A DNA stretch of 41,078 nt from Caulobacter sp. (GTDB lineage Bacteria; Pseudomonadota; Alphaproteobacteria; Caulobacterales; Caulobacteraceae): positions 1-41,078 of the forward strand of contig JAQGIP010000046.1 of assembly GCA_028291055.1 (NCBI GenBank). Direction: 5' to 3'. The notes under the pieces were generated by a model. That model did no database searches. It was given only the letters and a program-made list of their open reading frames with translations, and had not been told where the DNA came from. Both the position numbers and the translations under genes were made by a program. Of this stretch, positions 7,964-15,621 are shown one piece after another; the first letter of the stretch is position 1; every line of letters begins with the position of its first letter.

Positions 7964-8884
7964 TCAGACGGTGCGCGCCGCCCTGTCCTTGTCGTTGGTG
8001 GCGCGGATGGCTTCGGAGGCGGCCTTCCACTGGTCGTCGGACCAGCTGCGCAGGCCCGAGAAGTTGCCGCCGGTGGCCTGGAAGGCGCCGCCGTCGATGG
8101 CGATGGTCTGGCCGTTCACGTAGGTCGACAGCGGGTGCAGCAGATAGACGGCCAGGTTGGCCAGTTCGCGCATGTCGCCGACCCGGCCCATGGGGTTGGA
8201 GCTCATGTCGCGGTAACCGCCGCCGCCACCGGACTCCTGGTCGGGGTTCAGCCGCGCGCTCATCCCCTCGGTGGGGAAGGGGCCGGGCGCGATGGCGTTG
8301 AAGCGGATGCCCTTGTCGGCCCACTCCACGGCCAGCGACTGGGTCATGGCGTTCAGGCCCGCCTTGGACATGGCCGAGGGCACGGTGAAGGGGCTGCCGT
8401 TCCACACCCAGGTGGTCAGGATGGAGATGACCGAGGCCGACTTGCCCTCGGCGATCCAGCGCTTGCCGCAGTCGAGCGTCATGAAGAAGGAGCCGCGGAA
8501 GACGATGTTGGCGATGGCGTCGAAGCCGCGCGGGCTCAGGTCCTGGGTGCGGCTGATGAAGTTGCCCGCCGCGTTGTTGACCAGGCCGGTCAGGGCGCCG
8601 CCGTCGGCCCAGACCTCGTCCAGCATGTCATGGATGGCCTCCGGCACGCGGATGTCGCAGGCCTTGCCCACGACCTTGCCGCCGTGCGCGTCCATCAGTT
8701 CCTTGGCGGTGGCGTCGAGCACCCCGCCCCGGCGCCCGATGATGTAGACGGTGGCGCCCAGCATCAGGCAGGCCTCGGCCATCACCTTGCCCAGCCCCGT
8801 GCCACCCCCGGTGATCAGGATCCGCTCGCCCTTCATCAGGCCCGGCTTGAACATCAGGTCGTCGGCGGTGAAGTGGTCGGACAT
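7964..8884 (-). CDS. SDR oxidoreductase, 2,4-dienoyl-CoA reductase-like
   Basis: Short-chain dehydrogenase/reductase of 306 residues, start ATG at 8884 preceded by AGGGAGA. The nucleotide loop is TGGGTGLG near residue 23, and NNAAGNF follows near 105. In place of the classical YxxxK the catalytic stretch reads SAMSK in VPSAMSKAGLNAMTQSLAVEW, followed by GIRFNAIAPGP. As recalled, mitochondrial and bacterial 2,4-dienoyl-CoA reductases share this layout (VPSASAKAG, GxRFNxIxPGP) and use Ser/Lys with a different Tyr. A role in beta-oxidation of unsaturated acyl-CoA is therefore the best guess. An extended ORF start at 8968 lacks homology-like sequence and was not used. Confidence 0.85.
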   Translation of the reverse strand: MSDHFTADDLMFKPGLMKGERILITGGGTGLGKVMAEACLMLGATVYIIGRRGGVLDATAKELMDAHGGKVVGKACDIRVPEAIHDMLDEVWADGGALTGLVNNAAGNFISRTQDLSPRGFDAIANIVFRGSFFMTLDCGKRWIAEGKSASVISILTTWVWNGSPFTVPSAMSKAGLNAMTQSLAVEWADKGIRFNAIAPGPFPTEGMSARLNPDQESGGGGGYRDMSSNPMGRVGDMRELANLAVYLLHPLSTYVNGQTIAIDGGAFQATGGNFSGLRSWSDDQWKAASEAIRATNDKDRAARTV

Positions 8885-8948
8885 GGCGGCTCTCCCTGAG
8901 CTTTTGGGGAGAGGGCGCGCTCTTACCGTAGGGTCGTCAAGAGAGGCA

Positions 8949-9167
8949 TCCTCCCCAGGTCCGCTCAAGCGGACCGGCGGGGGAGGTCCGGCGAAGCCGG
9001 GGAGGGGCTTACCGAGTCAAAGGTTGGGCGTGTTCTGGCGGCTGGGTTGATGACGGCATCGGTCGCGGCGCCCGAACGCGAATAGTCGCCAGCTCGGTAA
9101 GCCCCTCCGGCCGTTCCGGGATGGTCTCCCCGCCGGATCGCTTGGGCGATCCTGGGGGAGGACCGCG
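8949..9167. repeat. Family B palindromic element, full-length inverted pair
   Basis: About 220 nt filling the gap between the SDR and DUF72 genes. Left arm 8949-9015 and right arm 9093-9167 are imperfect reverse complements. Both run CCTCCCC, a short hairpin (GTCCGCTCAAGCGGAC on the left), a G-rich stretch, a second hairpin, then AGGGGCTTACCGAG. The roughly 75-nt core is not repeated. Half-size relatives lie at 30848-30903 and 37261-37331. No ORF inside is convincing. Confidence 0.8.
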
Positions 9168-9965
9168 CTAGCCCACCCGCTTCTGCAACGCCTGAGCCCC
9201 CGCCGGGGCGCGGACCTTGCCCTCGTGGATGACGTAGGCGAACACGTCCCTGGGCGTCACCGGCGCCGCGGTCTGGGTATCGACCGGCGCGAAGTCGGCG
9301 GGCATGCCGCCGGCCGCGTAGGTCTTGAAGCGGCCGGCCCACAGGTCGAGATCGACGTCGGCATAGGCCTGCTCGATGTCGTCGGAGCCCATCATCAGCC
9401 GCGCATAGACGAAGTCGGCGGTGACGTCGGGGATCAGCGGATAGAGCGCGTTCTCCGAGGCGCAGATGGCCACGCCGCGCGCCCGGCACATGGCGATGAA
9501 GGCGGGGTCGCAGAAGGTGGCGTTTCGCACCTCCACCACATGGCGCAGCGGCAGGCCGTCCTGGGTCTTGGGCAGCAGCTCGAGGAAGGCCTCGAAGTCG
9601 ACGGGATCGAACTTCTTGGTGGCCATGAACTGCCACAGGATCGGGCCCAGGCGGTCGCCGAGTTCACTCAGCCCCTGGTTCATGAACTTGCCGATCGACT
9701 CGCCATTGTCGGCCAGCACCTTGCGGTTGGTGCAGAAGCGCGAGGCCTTCACCGCGAACACGAAACCCTCGGGCGTTTCGTCGCGCCACTTGCGCCAGCT
9801 CTCCGGCTTGAAGCTGGAATAGTAGGTGCCGTTGATCTCGATGCTTCGCAGGTGGCGGCTGGCGTAGTTGAGCTCGTCCTTCTGCTTCAGGGTGTCCGGA
9901 TAGAAGACGCCGCGCCAGGGCTCGAAGGTCCAACCGCCGATGCCGGTGTAGATTTTGCCCGTCAT
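9168..9965 (-). CDS. DUF72 (YecE-like) domain protein
   Basis: DUF72 protein of 265 residues with a predicted TIM-barrel-like fold and no settled biochemical function. Family hallmarks are the N-terminal IYTGIGGWTFEPWRGVFYP segment, the EINGTYYSSF stretch, GFVFAVKASRF, and LRHVVEVRNATF mid-protein. The C-terminus (RDVFAYVIHEGKVRAPAGAQ) is usual. The ATG at 9965 is preferred over a TTG at 9977, because the ATG overlaps the TGA of the upstream gene (ATGA, 9962-9965), implying translational coupling. Some relatives are loosely linked to nucleic-acid metabolism, but that is too weak to assign a role. Repeat B lies just downstream. Confidence 0.9.
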   Translation of the reverse strand: MTGKIYTGIGGWTFEPWRGVFYPDTLKQKDELNYASRHLRSIEINGTYYSSFKPESWRKWRDETPEGFVFAVKASRFCTNRKVLADNGESIGKFMNQGLSELGDRLGPILWQFMATKKFDPVDFEAFLELLPKTQDGLPLRHVVEVRNATFCDPAFIAMCRARGVAICASENALYPLIPDVTADFVYARLMMGSDDIEQAYADVDLDLWAGRFKTYAAGGMPADFAPVDTQTAAPVTPRDVFAYVIHEGKVRAPAGAQALQKRVG

Positions 9966-10426
9966 GTAATGTCCCAATGCGCCCTTGAGGGCCAGTCCGC
10001 ATCCTCACCTTCGATGTCTTCGAGTGAAAGGTCTTCCGCCCTGATGCCGAAGGCTGCCAGCGTCTGGGAGGCAGCCTGCTGAATTCTGTTCCAGGCCTCG
10101 ATTGCCGCGACTGGACCCCTGGTCGTGAAGCCCAGTTGCGGCGCCGCTTCGTCGAAGTTTTCGTCGATCACGGCCACCAGCTTGGAAAATCGCTCAATCT
10201 CACGTTGGGAAAGCGCGGCCCGATTTGCGGCATGCGTCATCCAAAAAAGAGCACTGCGCACGTCCTCTGCAAGCTCGTCGGGGAGCAGGTAATGATTGAC
10301 CGTTGCGCCATCGATGTAGGCGCGATGCAATGCCTGCGACGCAAGGCTGGCCAACGCGGATAGAGCGCGCGCTTTTCCCATCGATATGCGCTCAAGTTCA
10401 GTTTTGGGAACTGTTGTGCCTTCCAC
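9962..10426 (-). CDS. Unknown 154-residue helical protein coupled to the DUF72 gene
   Basis: Not recognised. From a GTG at 10426 (GGGAG 9 nt upstream) it would encode 154 residues; an internal ATG at 10381 would give 139. The product is predicted mostly helical, soluble and acidic at the C-terminus (LSLEDIEGEDADW), with no signal peptide or membrane segment. Base composition of the gene is visibly lower in GC than its neighbours and third positions are less G/C-biased, which hints at horizontal acquisition. Its TGA overlaps the DUF72 start by 4 nt. The open frame continues upstream to about 11503 but only as the antisense of other genes, so that extension was rejected. Confidence 0.6.
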   Translation of the reverse strand: MEGTTVPKTELERISMGKARALSALASLASQALHRAYIDGATVNHYLLPDELAEDVRSALFWMTHAANRAALSQREIERFSKLVAVIDENFDEAAPQLGFTTRGPVAAIEAWNRIQQAASQTLAAFGIRAEDLSLEDIEGEDADWPSRAHWDIT

Positions 10427-10652
10427 TCCGAAGAACTCCCAGCGCCAAGGCGGTTGTGGCTCAATGTGGGCGCAGGCTGACTGCGAACCGCCGGTCCTGG
10501 CAACCCGAAACCTGCGCCCCCGCGACGATGGCTGACCGCTTCTGTCGCGGGGTGAGAGGCGAGCGTCGAGGAACCGACATGGCTGTGAAGCTTTTTCCAC
10601 GGCTAGGAGCTCATCGGCGGTTTCGCCTGGGCCACTATTCCGGAGAACCACC
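10427..10652. other. Divergent intergenic region, no gene seen
   Basis: About 226 nt between the unknown minus-strand gene and the plus-strand lipoprotein gene. It should hold promoters for both directions. The lipoprotein ribosome-binding site GGAGAA lies at its right end (about 10640-10645). No repeat of families A-E is present, and short ORFs inside have no support. Confidence 0.4.
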
Positions 10653-10955
10653 ATGCGACTGATCACCATCGCTACCCTGTCCGCCCTGAGCCTCGCCCTC
10701 GTGGCCTGCTCCAAGCCGGCCCAGAACGAAGCCGCCGCCGCCGGCGACCACGCCGGCAACGCCGCCGCCATCACGGCTGACGACGCCGGGAAGGCCACCG
10801 CCAATGCCGCCGACAAGGCGGGCGACGCCACCGCAGACGCCGCCAACAAGACCGCCGCCGCCACCGACAAGGCCGCCGACGCGACCCGCGACGCCGCCGG
10901 CACGGTCGCGCGCAAGACCGACGCCGCCGCCGACGCAGCCGCCAGGACCCACTGA
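10653..10955 (+). CDS. Small alanine-rich lipoprotein
   Basis: Predicted lipoprotein of 100 residues. The signal peptide MRLITIATLSALSLALVAC ends in the lipobox LVAC, giving an acylated Cys at position 19, followed by SKPAQNE. The remainder is almost entirely Ala, Asp, Lys and Thr arranged as degenerate repeats (AADKAGDATADAANKTAAATDKAAD), which would form a long amphipathic helix resembling a coiled-coil or LEA-like segment. The residue after Cys is Ser, consistent with outer-membrane sorting rather than Asp+2 retention. ATG is preceded by GGAGA. Function is unknown; comparable small Ala-rich lipoproteins are often stress-related envelope proteins, but that is inference. Confidence 0.8.
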   Translation: MRLITIATLSALSLALVACSKPAQNEAAAAGDHAGNAAAITADDAGKATANAADKAGDATADAANKTAAATDKAADATRDAAGTVARKTDAAADAAARTH

Positions 10956-11010
10956 CGCTGAATTTCAGCGCCTAACGGCGAGAGGTCCCGGGCGCGAGGT
11001 GTCCGGGGCC
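10956..11010 (+). terminator. Candidate terminator hairpins after the lipoprotein gene
   Basis: Two inverted repeats follow the lipoprotein stop: CGCTGAA/TTCAGCG at 10956-10970, and GGTCCCGG (10984-10991) with CCGGGGCC (11003-11010), one G-T wobble, followed by TTTCGTCATTTT. The second looks like a rho-independent terminator with a weak T run. Confidence 0.5.
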
Positions 11011-11110
11011 TTTCGTCATTTTGGACGAGACCGCCACCGCAAGAGCTTGACTTGAACGCCAGTTCGCCCTCGGGTTGAATTTTACTCAATCGTTGTCGGG
11101 GGACACGACC

Positions 11111-12253
11111 ATGGGGCGCTTTGGGGGACCGTTCGCGACGGTCATTGCTCATCCAATTTTGGGCCTGATCTGCTATATCCTGGTGACCGTTTTGTTGGTC
11201 GCCCTGTTCTCGGCCGGCCGGCCGACGCAGGCTTGGCGCGGGATATGGCGGGTCTTTCTGACGCTGTTCACCACGCCGTTCGAATTCCTCCGCAACGCCC
11301 TGACCATCATCCGCACCGGGCAGGTCGACGAGACGACCTATGCGGGGACGCGCGAGTTCGTGCTGTTCCGCTATAGCCGCCTGCAATACCTTTCCATCTT
11401 CGTGTGCGGGACGCTCATCCTCGCCTCCGGCATCGCCGCCTCTTTGCTGGCGCTCTATCCGCAATCGGAGATCGAGGCAGGCAAGTCCCTGAGGGCCGAG
11501 CAAGGTCAGCTAACCGCCAAGATCGCCCAGGCGCAACAGACGGTCCGGGATGCCGATAAGCCTGGCTACCGCCAGACGCTGCAGCGGGCGGAGGCCAAGG
11601 CCCAGGCGGCGTATGACGCCGAGGCTGAGGTCATCAACGCGAAGAAGCAGGCCAACCCCTTCAATGGGCCGATCCTGGTGCAGATCGACAACGCGGGCTC
11701 AAAGGCTGACCTGGAAAATATCCGCGACACAGCGGAGCCCTACTTCACCGGCTGCCCGGACGCCTATTCCGTCACCGGAGCCTCCTGGATCGGGTGGACC
11801 GCCGAGCAATGCGCCCAGTTCAAGGCCTATGCTGTCGACCTGATCGATCAGGACATCAAACTGATCACGCTCGGCGAGACGCTCACGGCCGCTCGGGAAG
11901 CGATCGACAACGCTTCCAATGCGATGGCCACGAGCCAGGCCCAGATCACCTCCCTTAACAGCGACCTGGCGGCGAATAAGGCCTCCCAGGAGACCAACTC
12001 GGTCTTCGCGCCCCGGAATATCGGCGCCCACCTTATGGCGGCGCTGGCGGCGCTGATATCCGGGGTTGTAGCCGTGCTGATCTTCGTTTGGGTCGGCGCG
12101 ATCGCCATCGACGTGCTGAACTGGATCATCCTGCTGATGCGATCTCTGGAAGCGGAGCATGAAGATCGACTGGCGGGCCGCGCGGTCCGCGATAGGGTCC
12201 CAGCGACCTCCACGGCATCGGCCGCGATAAGCCTCAGCACTCCACCCGGTTGA
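11111..12253 (+). CDS. Inner-membrane protein with central coiled-coil domain, unknown function
   Basis: Not recognised. The 380-residue product starts at the ATG at 11111 (GGGGGA upstream); a TTG at 11075 in the same frame has no ribosome site. Predicted layout: membrane segment 1 at about residues 15-33, a cytoplasmic stretch with a WRGIWRVFLTLFTTPFEFLR amphipathic region, membrane segment 2 at about 94-116, a long external domain with coiled-coil stretches (about 118-180 and 255-305) and two lone Cys in between, membrane segment 3 at about 312-340, and a short charged tail. GC is lower than in neighbouring metabolic genes. Its last 20 nt overlap the end of sdaA on the opposite strand, so transcription is convergent. 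No partner gene is obvious. Confidence 0.7.
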   Translation: MGRFGGPFATVIAHPILGLICYILVTVLLVALFSAGRPTQAWRGIWRVFLTLFTTPFEFLRNALTIIRTGQVDETTYAGTREFVLFRYSRLQYLSIFVCGTLILASGIAASLLALYPQSEIEAGKSLRAEQGQLTAKIAQAQQTVRDADKPGYRQTLQRAEAKAQAAYDAEAEVINAKKQANPFNGPILVQIDNAGSKADLENIRDTAEPYFTGCPDAYSVTGASWIGWTAEQCAQFKAYAVDLIDQDIKLITLGETLTAAREAIDNASNAMATSQAQITSLNSDLAANKASQETNSVFAPRNIGAHLMAALAALISGVVAVLIFVWVGAIAIDVLNWIILLMRSLEAEHEDRLAGRAVRDRVPATSTASAAISLSTPPG

Positions 12254-13619
12254 CGGCCAGCTCGAGCGCCAGGCCCCCGAGCGACGTCTCCTTGTAGATC
12301 GAATTCATGTCCTCACCGGTGCGCTTCATGGTGGCGATGACCTTGTCCAGGCTGACGCTGTGTTCGCCGTCGCCGAGCAGGGCCAGGCGCGCCGCGTCGA
12401 TGGCCTTCACCGCCCCCATGGCGTTGCGCTCGATGCAGGGGATCTGGACCAGGCCGCCGATGGGGTCGCAGGTGAGGCCGAGGTTGTGTTCCATGCCGAT
12501 CTCGGCGGCGTTCTCGATCTGGGCGTTGGTCCCGCCGAGCGCGGCGGCCAGGCCCGCGGCGGCCATCGAGCAGGCCACGCCCACCTCGCCCTGGCAGCCG
12601 ACCTCGGCCCCGCTGATCGAGGCGTTGCGCTTGTAGAGGGCGCCGATGGCGGCGGCGGTCAGCAGGAAGATGCGCCGGCCCTCGGCGCTGCCGTTGTGGA
12701 AGCGGTCGTAGAAGCGCAGCACCGCGGGGATCAGGCCGGCCGCGCCGTTGGTGGGGGCGGTGACCACCTTGCCGCCGGCGGCGTTCTCCTCGTTCACGGC
12801 CAGGGCCCACAGGTTGATATAGTCCATGGCCGCCAGGGGGTCGGTGACCTGGCGCTCCATGCGGTCCGCAATAGCCTGCTTGAGTTGCTTGGCGCGGCGC
12901 TTGACGTTGAGCCCGCCGGGCAGGATGCCGCCCTCGCGCAAGCCCCGGTCGATGCAGGCCTCCATGGCCTCGAAGATGCCGTCCAGCGCGCCGTTGATCT
13001 CGTCTTCCGGACGCCGCGCCTTCTCGTTGGCCAGCATCAGGCCGGCGATGGACAGGCCGGACGCCTCGCCCATGGACAGCAGGTCGGCGCCGCTCTCGAA
13101 CGGATAGGGCAGGTCGGGACCAACCTCGTCGGCGGAGTTGATCGTCATCTCCGCCTCGTCGCGCACGAAGCCGCCGCCGATCGAGAAGTAGGTCTGGCGC
13201 AGCAGTTCATCCTCACCCGCAAAGGCGATGAAGGTCAGCGCATTGGGGTGCTGAACCAGCCGCTCGCGCCCCGCCCAGACGATGTCGCGGCCCTCGTCGA
13301 AGGCGATGCCGACCTCGCCGCCGAGCATCAGCCACTGGTCGGCGCGGGCCAGGGCCAGGGCCGCGTCGCCGGCGTCCGGATCGAGGGTGGCGGGGGCAAA
13401 CCCCATCAGGCCCAGGATCACCGCGCGGTCGGTCGCGTGGCCCTTCCCCGTCAGCGCCAGGGACGCATAGAGCTTGGTCTCCACGCGGGTGACGCGGGTC
13501 AGCACGCCCGCATCGCGCAGCCGCTGGATTAAGCGCACCGCAGCGGTCATCGGCCCCATGGTGTGGGAGCTGGACGGGCCCACGCCGGGCTTGAACAGGT
13601 CGAAGACGCTGGCGGTCAC
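12234..13619 (-). CDS. sdaA: L-serine dehydratase (iron-sulfur, single-chain)
   Basis: Deaminates L-serine to pyruvate with a 4Fe-4S cluster. The 461 residues match the single-chain SdaA type, with the beta domain first ([21 protein letters not shown] at the start) and the alpha domain after about residue 180. Expected cluster cysteines are seen in [30 protein letters not shown] and close by. The motifs [15 protein letters not shown] and [14 protein letters not shown] [14 protein letters not shown] are typical. The start is GTG at 13619; longer frames upstream are antisense of the M28 peptidase gene region and were rejected. It lies 19 nt after the peptidase stop, so peptide breakdown and serine use may be co-expressed. 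Its 3' end overlaps the convergent membrane-protein gene by 20 nt. Confidence 0.96.
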   Translation of the reverse strand: MTASVFDLFKPGVGPSSSHTMGPMTAAVRLIQRLRDAGVLTRVTRVETKLYASLALTGKGHATDRAVILGLMGFAPATLDPDAGDAALALARADQWLMLGGEVGIAFDEGRDIVWAGRERLVQHPNALTFIAFAGEDELLRQTYFSIGGGFVRDEAEMTINSADEVGPDLPYPFESGADLLSMGEASGLSIAGLMLANEKARRPEDEINGALDGIFEAMEACIDRGLREGGILPGGLNVKRRAKQLKQAIADRMERQVTDPLAAMDYINLWALAVNEENAAGGKVVTAPTNGAAGLIPAVLRFYDRFHNGSAEGRRIFLLTAAAIGALYKRNASISGAEVGCQGEVGVACSMAAAGLAAALGGTNAQIENAAEIGMEHNLGLTCDPIGGLVQIPCIERNAMGAVKAIDAARLALLGDGEHSVSLDKVIATMKRTGEDMNSIYKETSLGGLALELAVNRVEC

Positions 13620-13638
13620 GACAACATTCCGATGGGAA

Positions 13639-15306
13639 TTACTTCCTATCCGCCGCCGAGGCGTCGCGGATGGCCTTGAACTCAGACCCCGTCTGCCACT
13701 CCGGCCAACGGCCCGAATTGGCCAGGCCCATGCCCACCTCGGCCAGCAGGTCCATGTCCTGGGCGATGCCGCTGAAGTCCATGTCCTTGGTCCATTCGTC
13801 GGCCGGCTGGTGATAGCGGTCCTTGGTGTAGGCCGCCTTCCAGGCCGCGCCGGCCTCGACGCCGCCGTTGACCAGGTCCTGGCCGGAATTGACCGAGATG
13901 GCCGGCACGCCGACCTTGGCGAAGGGGAAGTGGTCGGAGCGGTAGAAGTGGCCGCCGCCCGGATTGCGGTCGGGGCTGAAGGTCCGGCCATGCGCCTTGA
14001 GCGCGGTGATCAGGTCGTCCTGCAGGCCGACATGGCCGTCGCCGGAGGTGCTCATGTCCTTGGCCGGGCCGTCGGTGTCCATGGCGTCGACGTTGAGCAC
14101 GCCCACCGTCTTGCTCAGGTAGAACAGCGGGTGGGAGGCATAGTAGGTCGAGCCCAGCAGGCCCTTCTCCTCGGCGGTCACCGCCATGAAGACGACACTG
14201 CGCTCGGTGCGCGGGCTGGTGGCGAAAGAGCGGGCAACCTCCAGCAGCGAGGCCACGCCATCGGCGTTGTCCACCGCGCCGTTGTAGATCTTGTCGCCCT
14301 TGGCGTCGGCCGCGCCGACCCCCAGATGGTCCCAGTGGGCCGTGTACATGACGATCTGGTCGGGGTGTTTGGTCCCGCTCAGCATGCCCACCACATTGTG
14401 GCTGACGATCTGGCGGTGATCGACGCCGAAGTCGGTGGAGAAGGTCGCCCCGGTCAGGACGACCGGTTGGAAGTCGCGGCGCTGGGCCTGCGTCTTCAGG
14501 GCGTCGAAATCGAGCCCCGACTTCCTGAACAGATCGACGGCGGCGTCGCGCTGGATCCAGGCCTCGACGGGGGCGTGGGCCGCTTCGGGGTGCTCGCGCA
14601 CGATGTCGAACTGGACGTTGGTGTTGGAATTCTTGACCGTGGCCCAGCCATAGCTGGCCGGCGCGGTCTCATGGATGATCAGCAGGCCCACGGCGCCTTG
14701 GCGCGCGGCCTCTTCGTACTTGTAGGTCCAGCGGCCGTAGTAGGTCATGGCCTTGCCGCCGAAGTCTCCGGAACCCGTCTCGAAGTCCGGATCATTGATC
14801 AGCACGACGGCGATCTTGCCCTTCAGGTCGACGCCCTTGAAGTCGTCCCAGTTGCGCTCCGGCGCCTTGACGCCATAGCCGACGAAGACCATCGGCGCGT
14901 CCTTGACGGTGACGCGGTCCTGGTTGGTCTGGGCGGCGCGGATGGCGATCTGGTCGCCCTGGGTCCAGCTCTGCGTGGACCCGCCGGCGGTGACGGTGGT
15001 CTTTACCTCGCCGCTCATGGCGAACCGCGCCAGGGGCACGTCCTGGGTCCAGGCGCGCTTGCCGTCCCGGATGTCGCCGCCGGGCTCCAGCTTCATGCGC
15101 TTCATCTGGAAGATGATGTAGTTGAGCGTCTTCTCCTCGCCGGGGGTGGCGGGGCCACGGCCCTCGAAGTCGTCTCCCGACAGCACCTTCACATGGTCCG
15201 ACAGGCGCACGGGATCCACATGCGGGACCTTGTCGCCGGCCAGGGCGGTGAACCCCAGGGCCAGACAAAGCCCGGCCAGGGCGGAGGCGAGGAGCAGCTT
15301 CTTCAT
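13639..15306 (-). CDS. Secreted M28 family zinc aminopeptidase
   Basis: Exported di-zinc aminopeptidase of 555 residues. The Sec signal peptide is MKKLLLASALAGLCLALGFTALAG. A protease-associated (PA) domain lies at about residues 130-250 (GYGVKAPERNWDDFKGVDLKGKIAVVLINDPDF). The M28 zinc ligands are visible in order: His and Asp in YTAHWDHLG, the bridging Asp in AVDNADGVAS, the Glu pair in TAEEKGLLGS, Asp in LNVDAMDTDG and His in YRSDHFPFA. ATG at 15306 is chosen because it begins the signal peptide; an in-frame upstream extension to 15387 was rejected. It precedes sdaA by 19 nt, suggesting an operon for peptide and serine use. Confidence 0.94.
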   Translation of the reverse strand: MKKLLLASALAGLCLALGFTALAGDKVPHVDPVRLSDHVKVLSGDDFEGRGPATPGEEKTLNYIIFQMKRMKLEPGGDIRDGKRAWTQDVPLARFAMSGEVKTTVTAGGSTQSWTQGDQIAIRAAQTNQDRVTVKDAPMVFVGYGVKAPERNWDDFKGVDLKGKIAVVLINDPDFETGSGDFGGKAMTYYGRWTYKYEEAARQGAVGLLIIHETAPASYGWATVKNSNTNVQFDIVREHPEAAHAPVEAWIQRDAAVDLFRKSGLDFDALKTQAQRRDFQPVVLTGATFSTDFGVDHRQIVSHNVVGMLSGTKHPDQIVMYTAHWDHLGVGAADAKGDKIYNGAVDNADGVASLLEVARSFATSPRTERSVVFMAVTAEEKGLLGSTYYASHPLFYLSKTVGVLNVDAMDTDGPAKDMSTSGDGHVGLQDDLITALKAHGRTFSPDRNPGGGHFYRSDHFPFAKVGVPAISVNSGQDLVNGGVEAGAAWKAAYTKDRYHQPADEWTKDMDFSGIAQDMDLLAEVGMGLANSGRWPEWQTGSEFKAIRDASAADRK

Positions 15307-15451
15307 GGATGATCCGGAAACGGCGTTACGATTTGGCGCGACCCTATAGCGCCATTTCCCGCGCCGCCAGGGGGCCTTTACGGGCATGTTTTTGCGCCGG
15401 AGGGCGCTCGGCTAGCCGGAGATGCCGCGCGTGGGCCAAAGGCCCTATTTC

Positions 15452-15568
15452 ACCACGAAGGCGCGAAGGCACGAAGGATCACGAAGAAGAACAGGACAGC
15501 CGCCAGCGCCGCCGCTTGAAGGCTATCCGAGACTTCGTGTCCCTTCGTGATCTTCGTGCCTTCGTGGT
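15452..15568. repeat. Family C inverted repeat built of CACGAAGG units
   Basis: Left arm 15452-15486 (ACCACGAAGG CGCGAAGGCA CGAAGGATCA CGAAG) and right arm 15533-15568 (CTTCGTGTCC CTTCGTGATC TTCGTGCCTT CGTGGT) are imperfect reverse complements around 46 nt. Each arm is a short tandem array of a (C)ACGAAGG-like unit. It fills most of the gap 15307-15621 between the M28 peptidase start and the SDR stop; the rest of that gap shows nothing recognisable. Confidence 0.8.
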
Positions 15569-15621
15569 TCGACTTTACGGCGCGTGAGCGGGCAGGCCCG
15601 TTGGCGAACTGCGCTGCGCGC

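Noticed and set aside
8949..9167. CRISPR array
   Set aside because: The repeats here and elsewhere in the window are inverted, not direct, with few copies and no regular spacers; no cas gene is seen.
10303..10662. Plus-strand gene of 119 residues before the lipoprotein
   Set aside because: It is antisense to the unknown 154-residue protein at its start, has an Arg-rich biased composition and no ribosome-binding site.
9962..11503. A single 513-residue minus-strand gene
   Set aside because: The N-terminal two thirds run antisense to the lipoprotein and membrane-protein genes and have the Gly/Arg/Gln-biased composition of a shadow frame. Only the last 154 residues look like protein.
12234..13991. 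A 585-residue form of L-serine dehydratase
   Set aside because: The extra 124 residues upstream of the GTG at 13619 are in the region of the M28 peptidase gene in another frame and are Ser/Arg/Thr-biased; the protein has its usual length from 13619.
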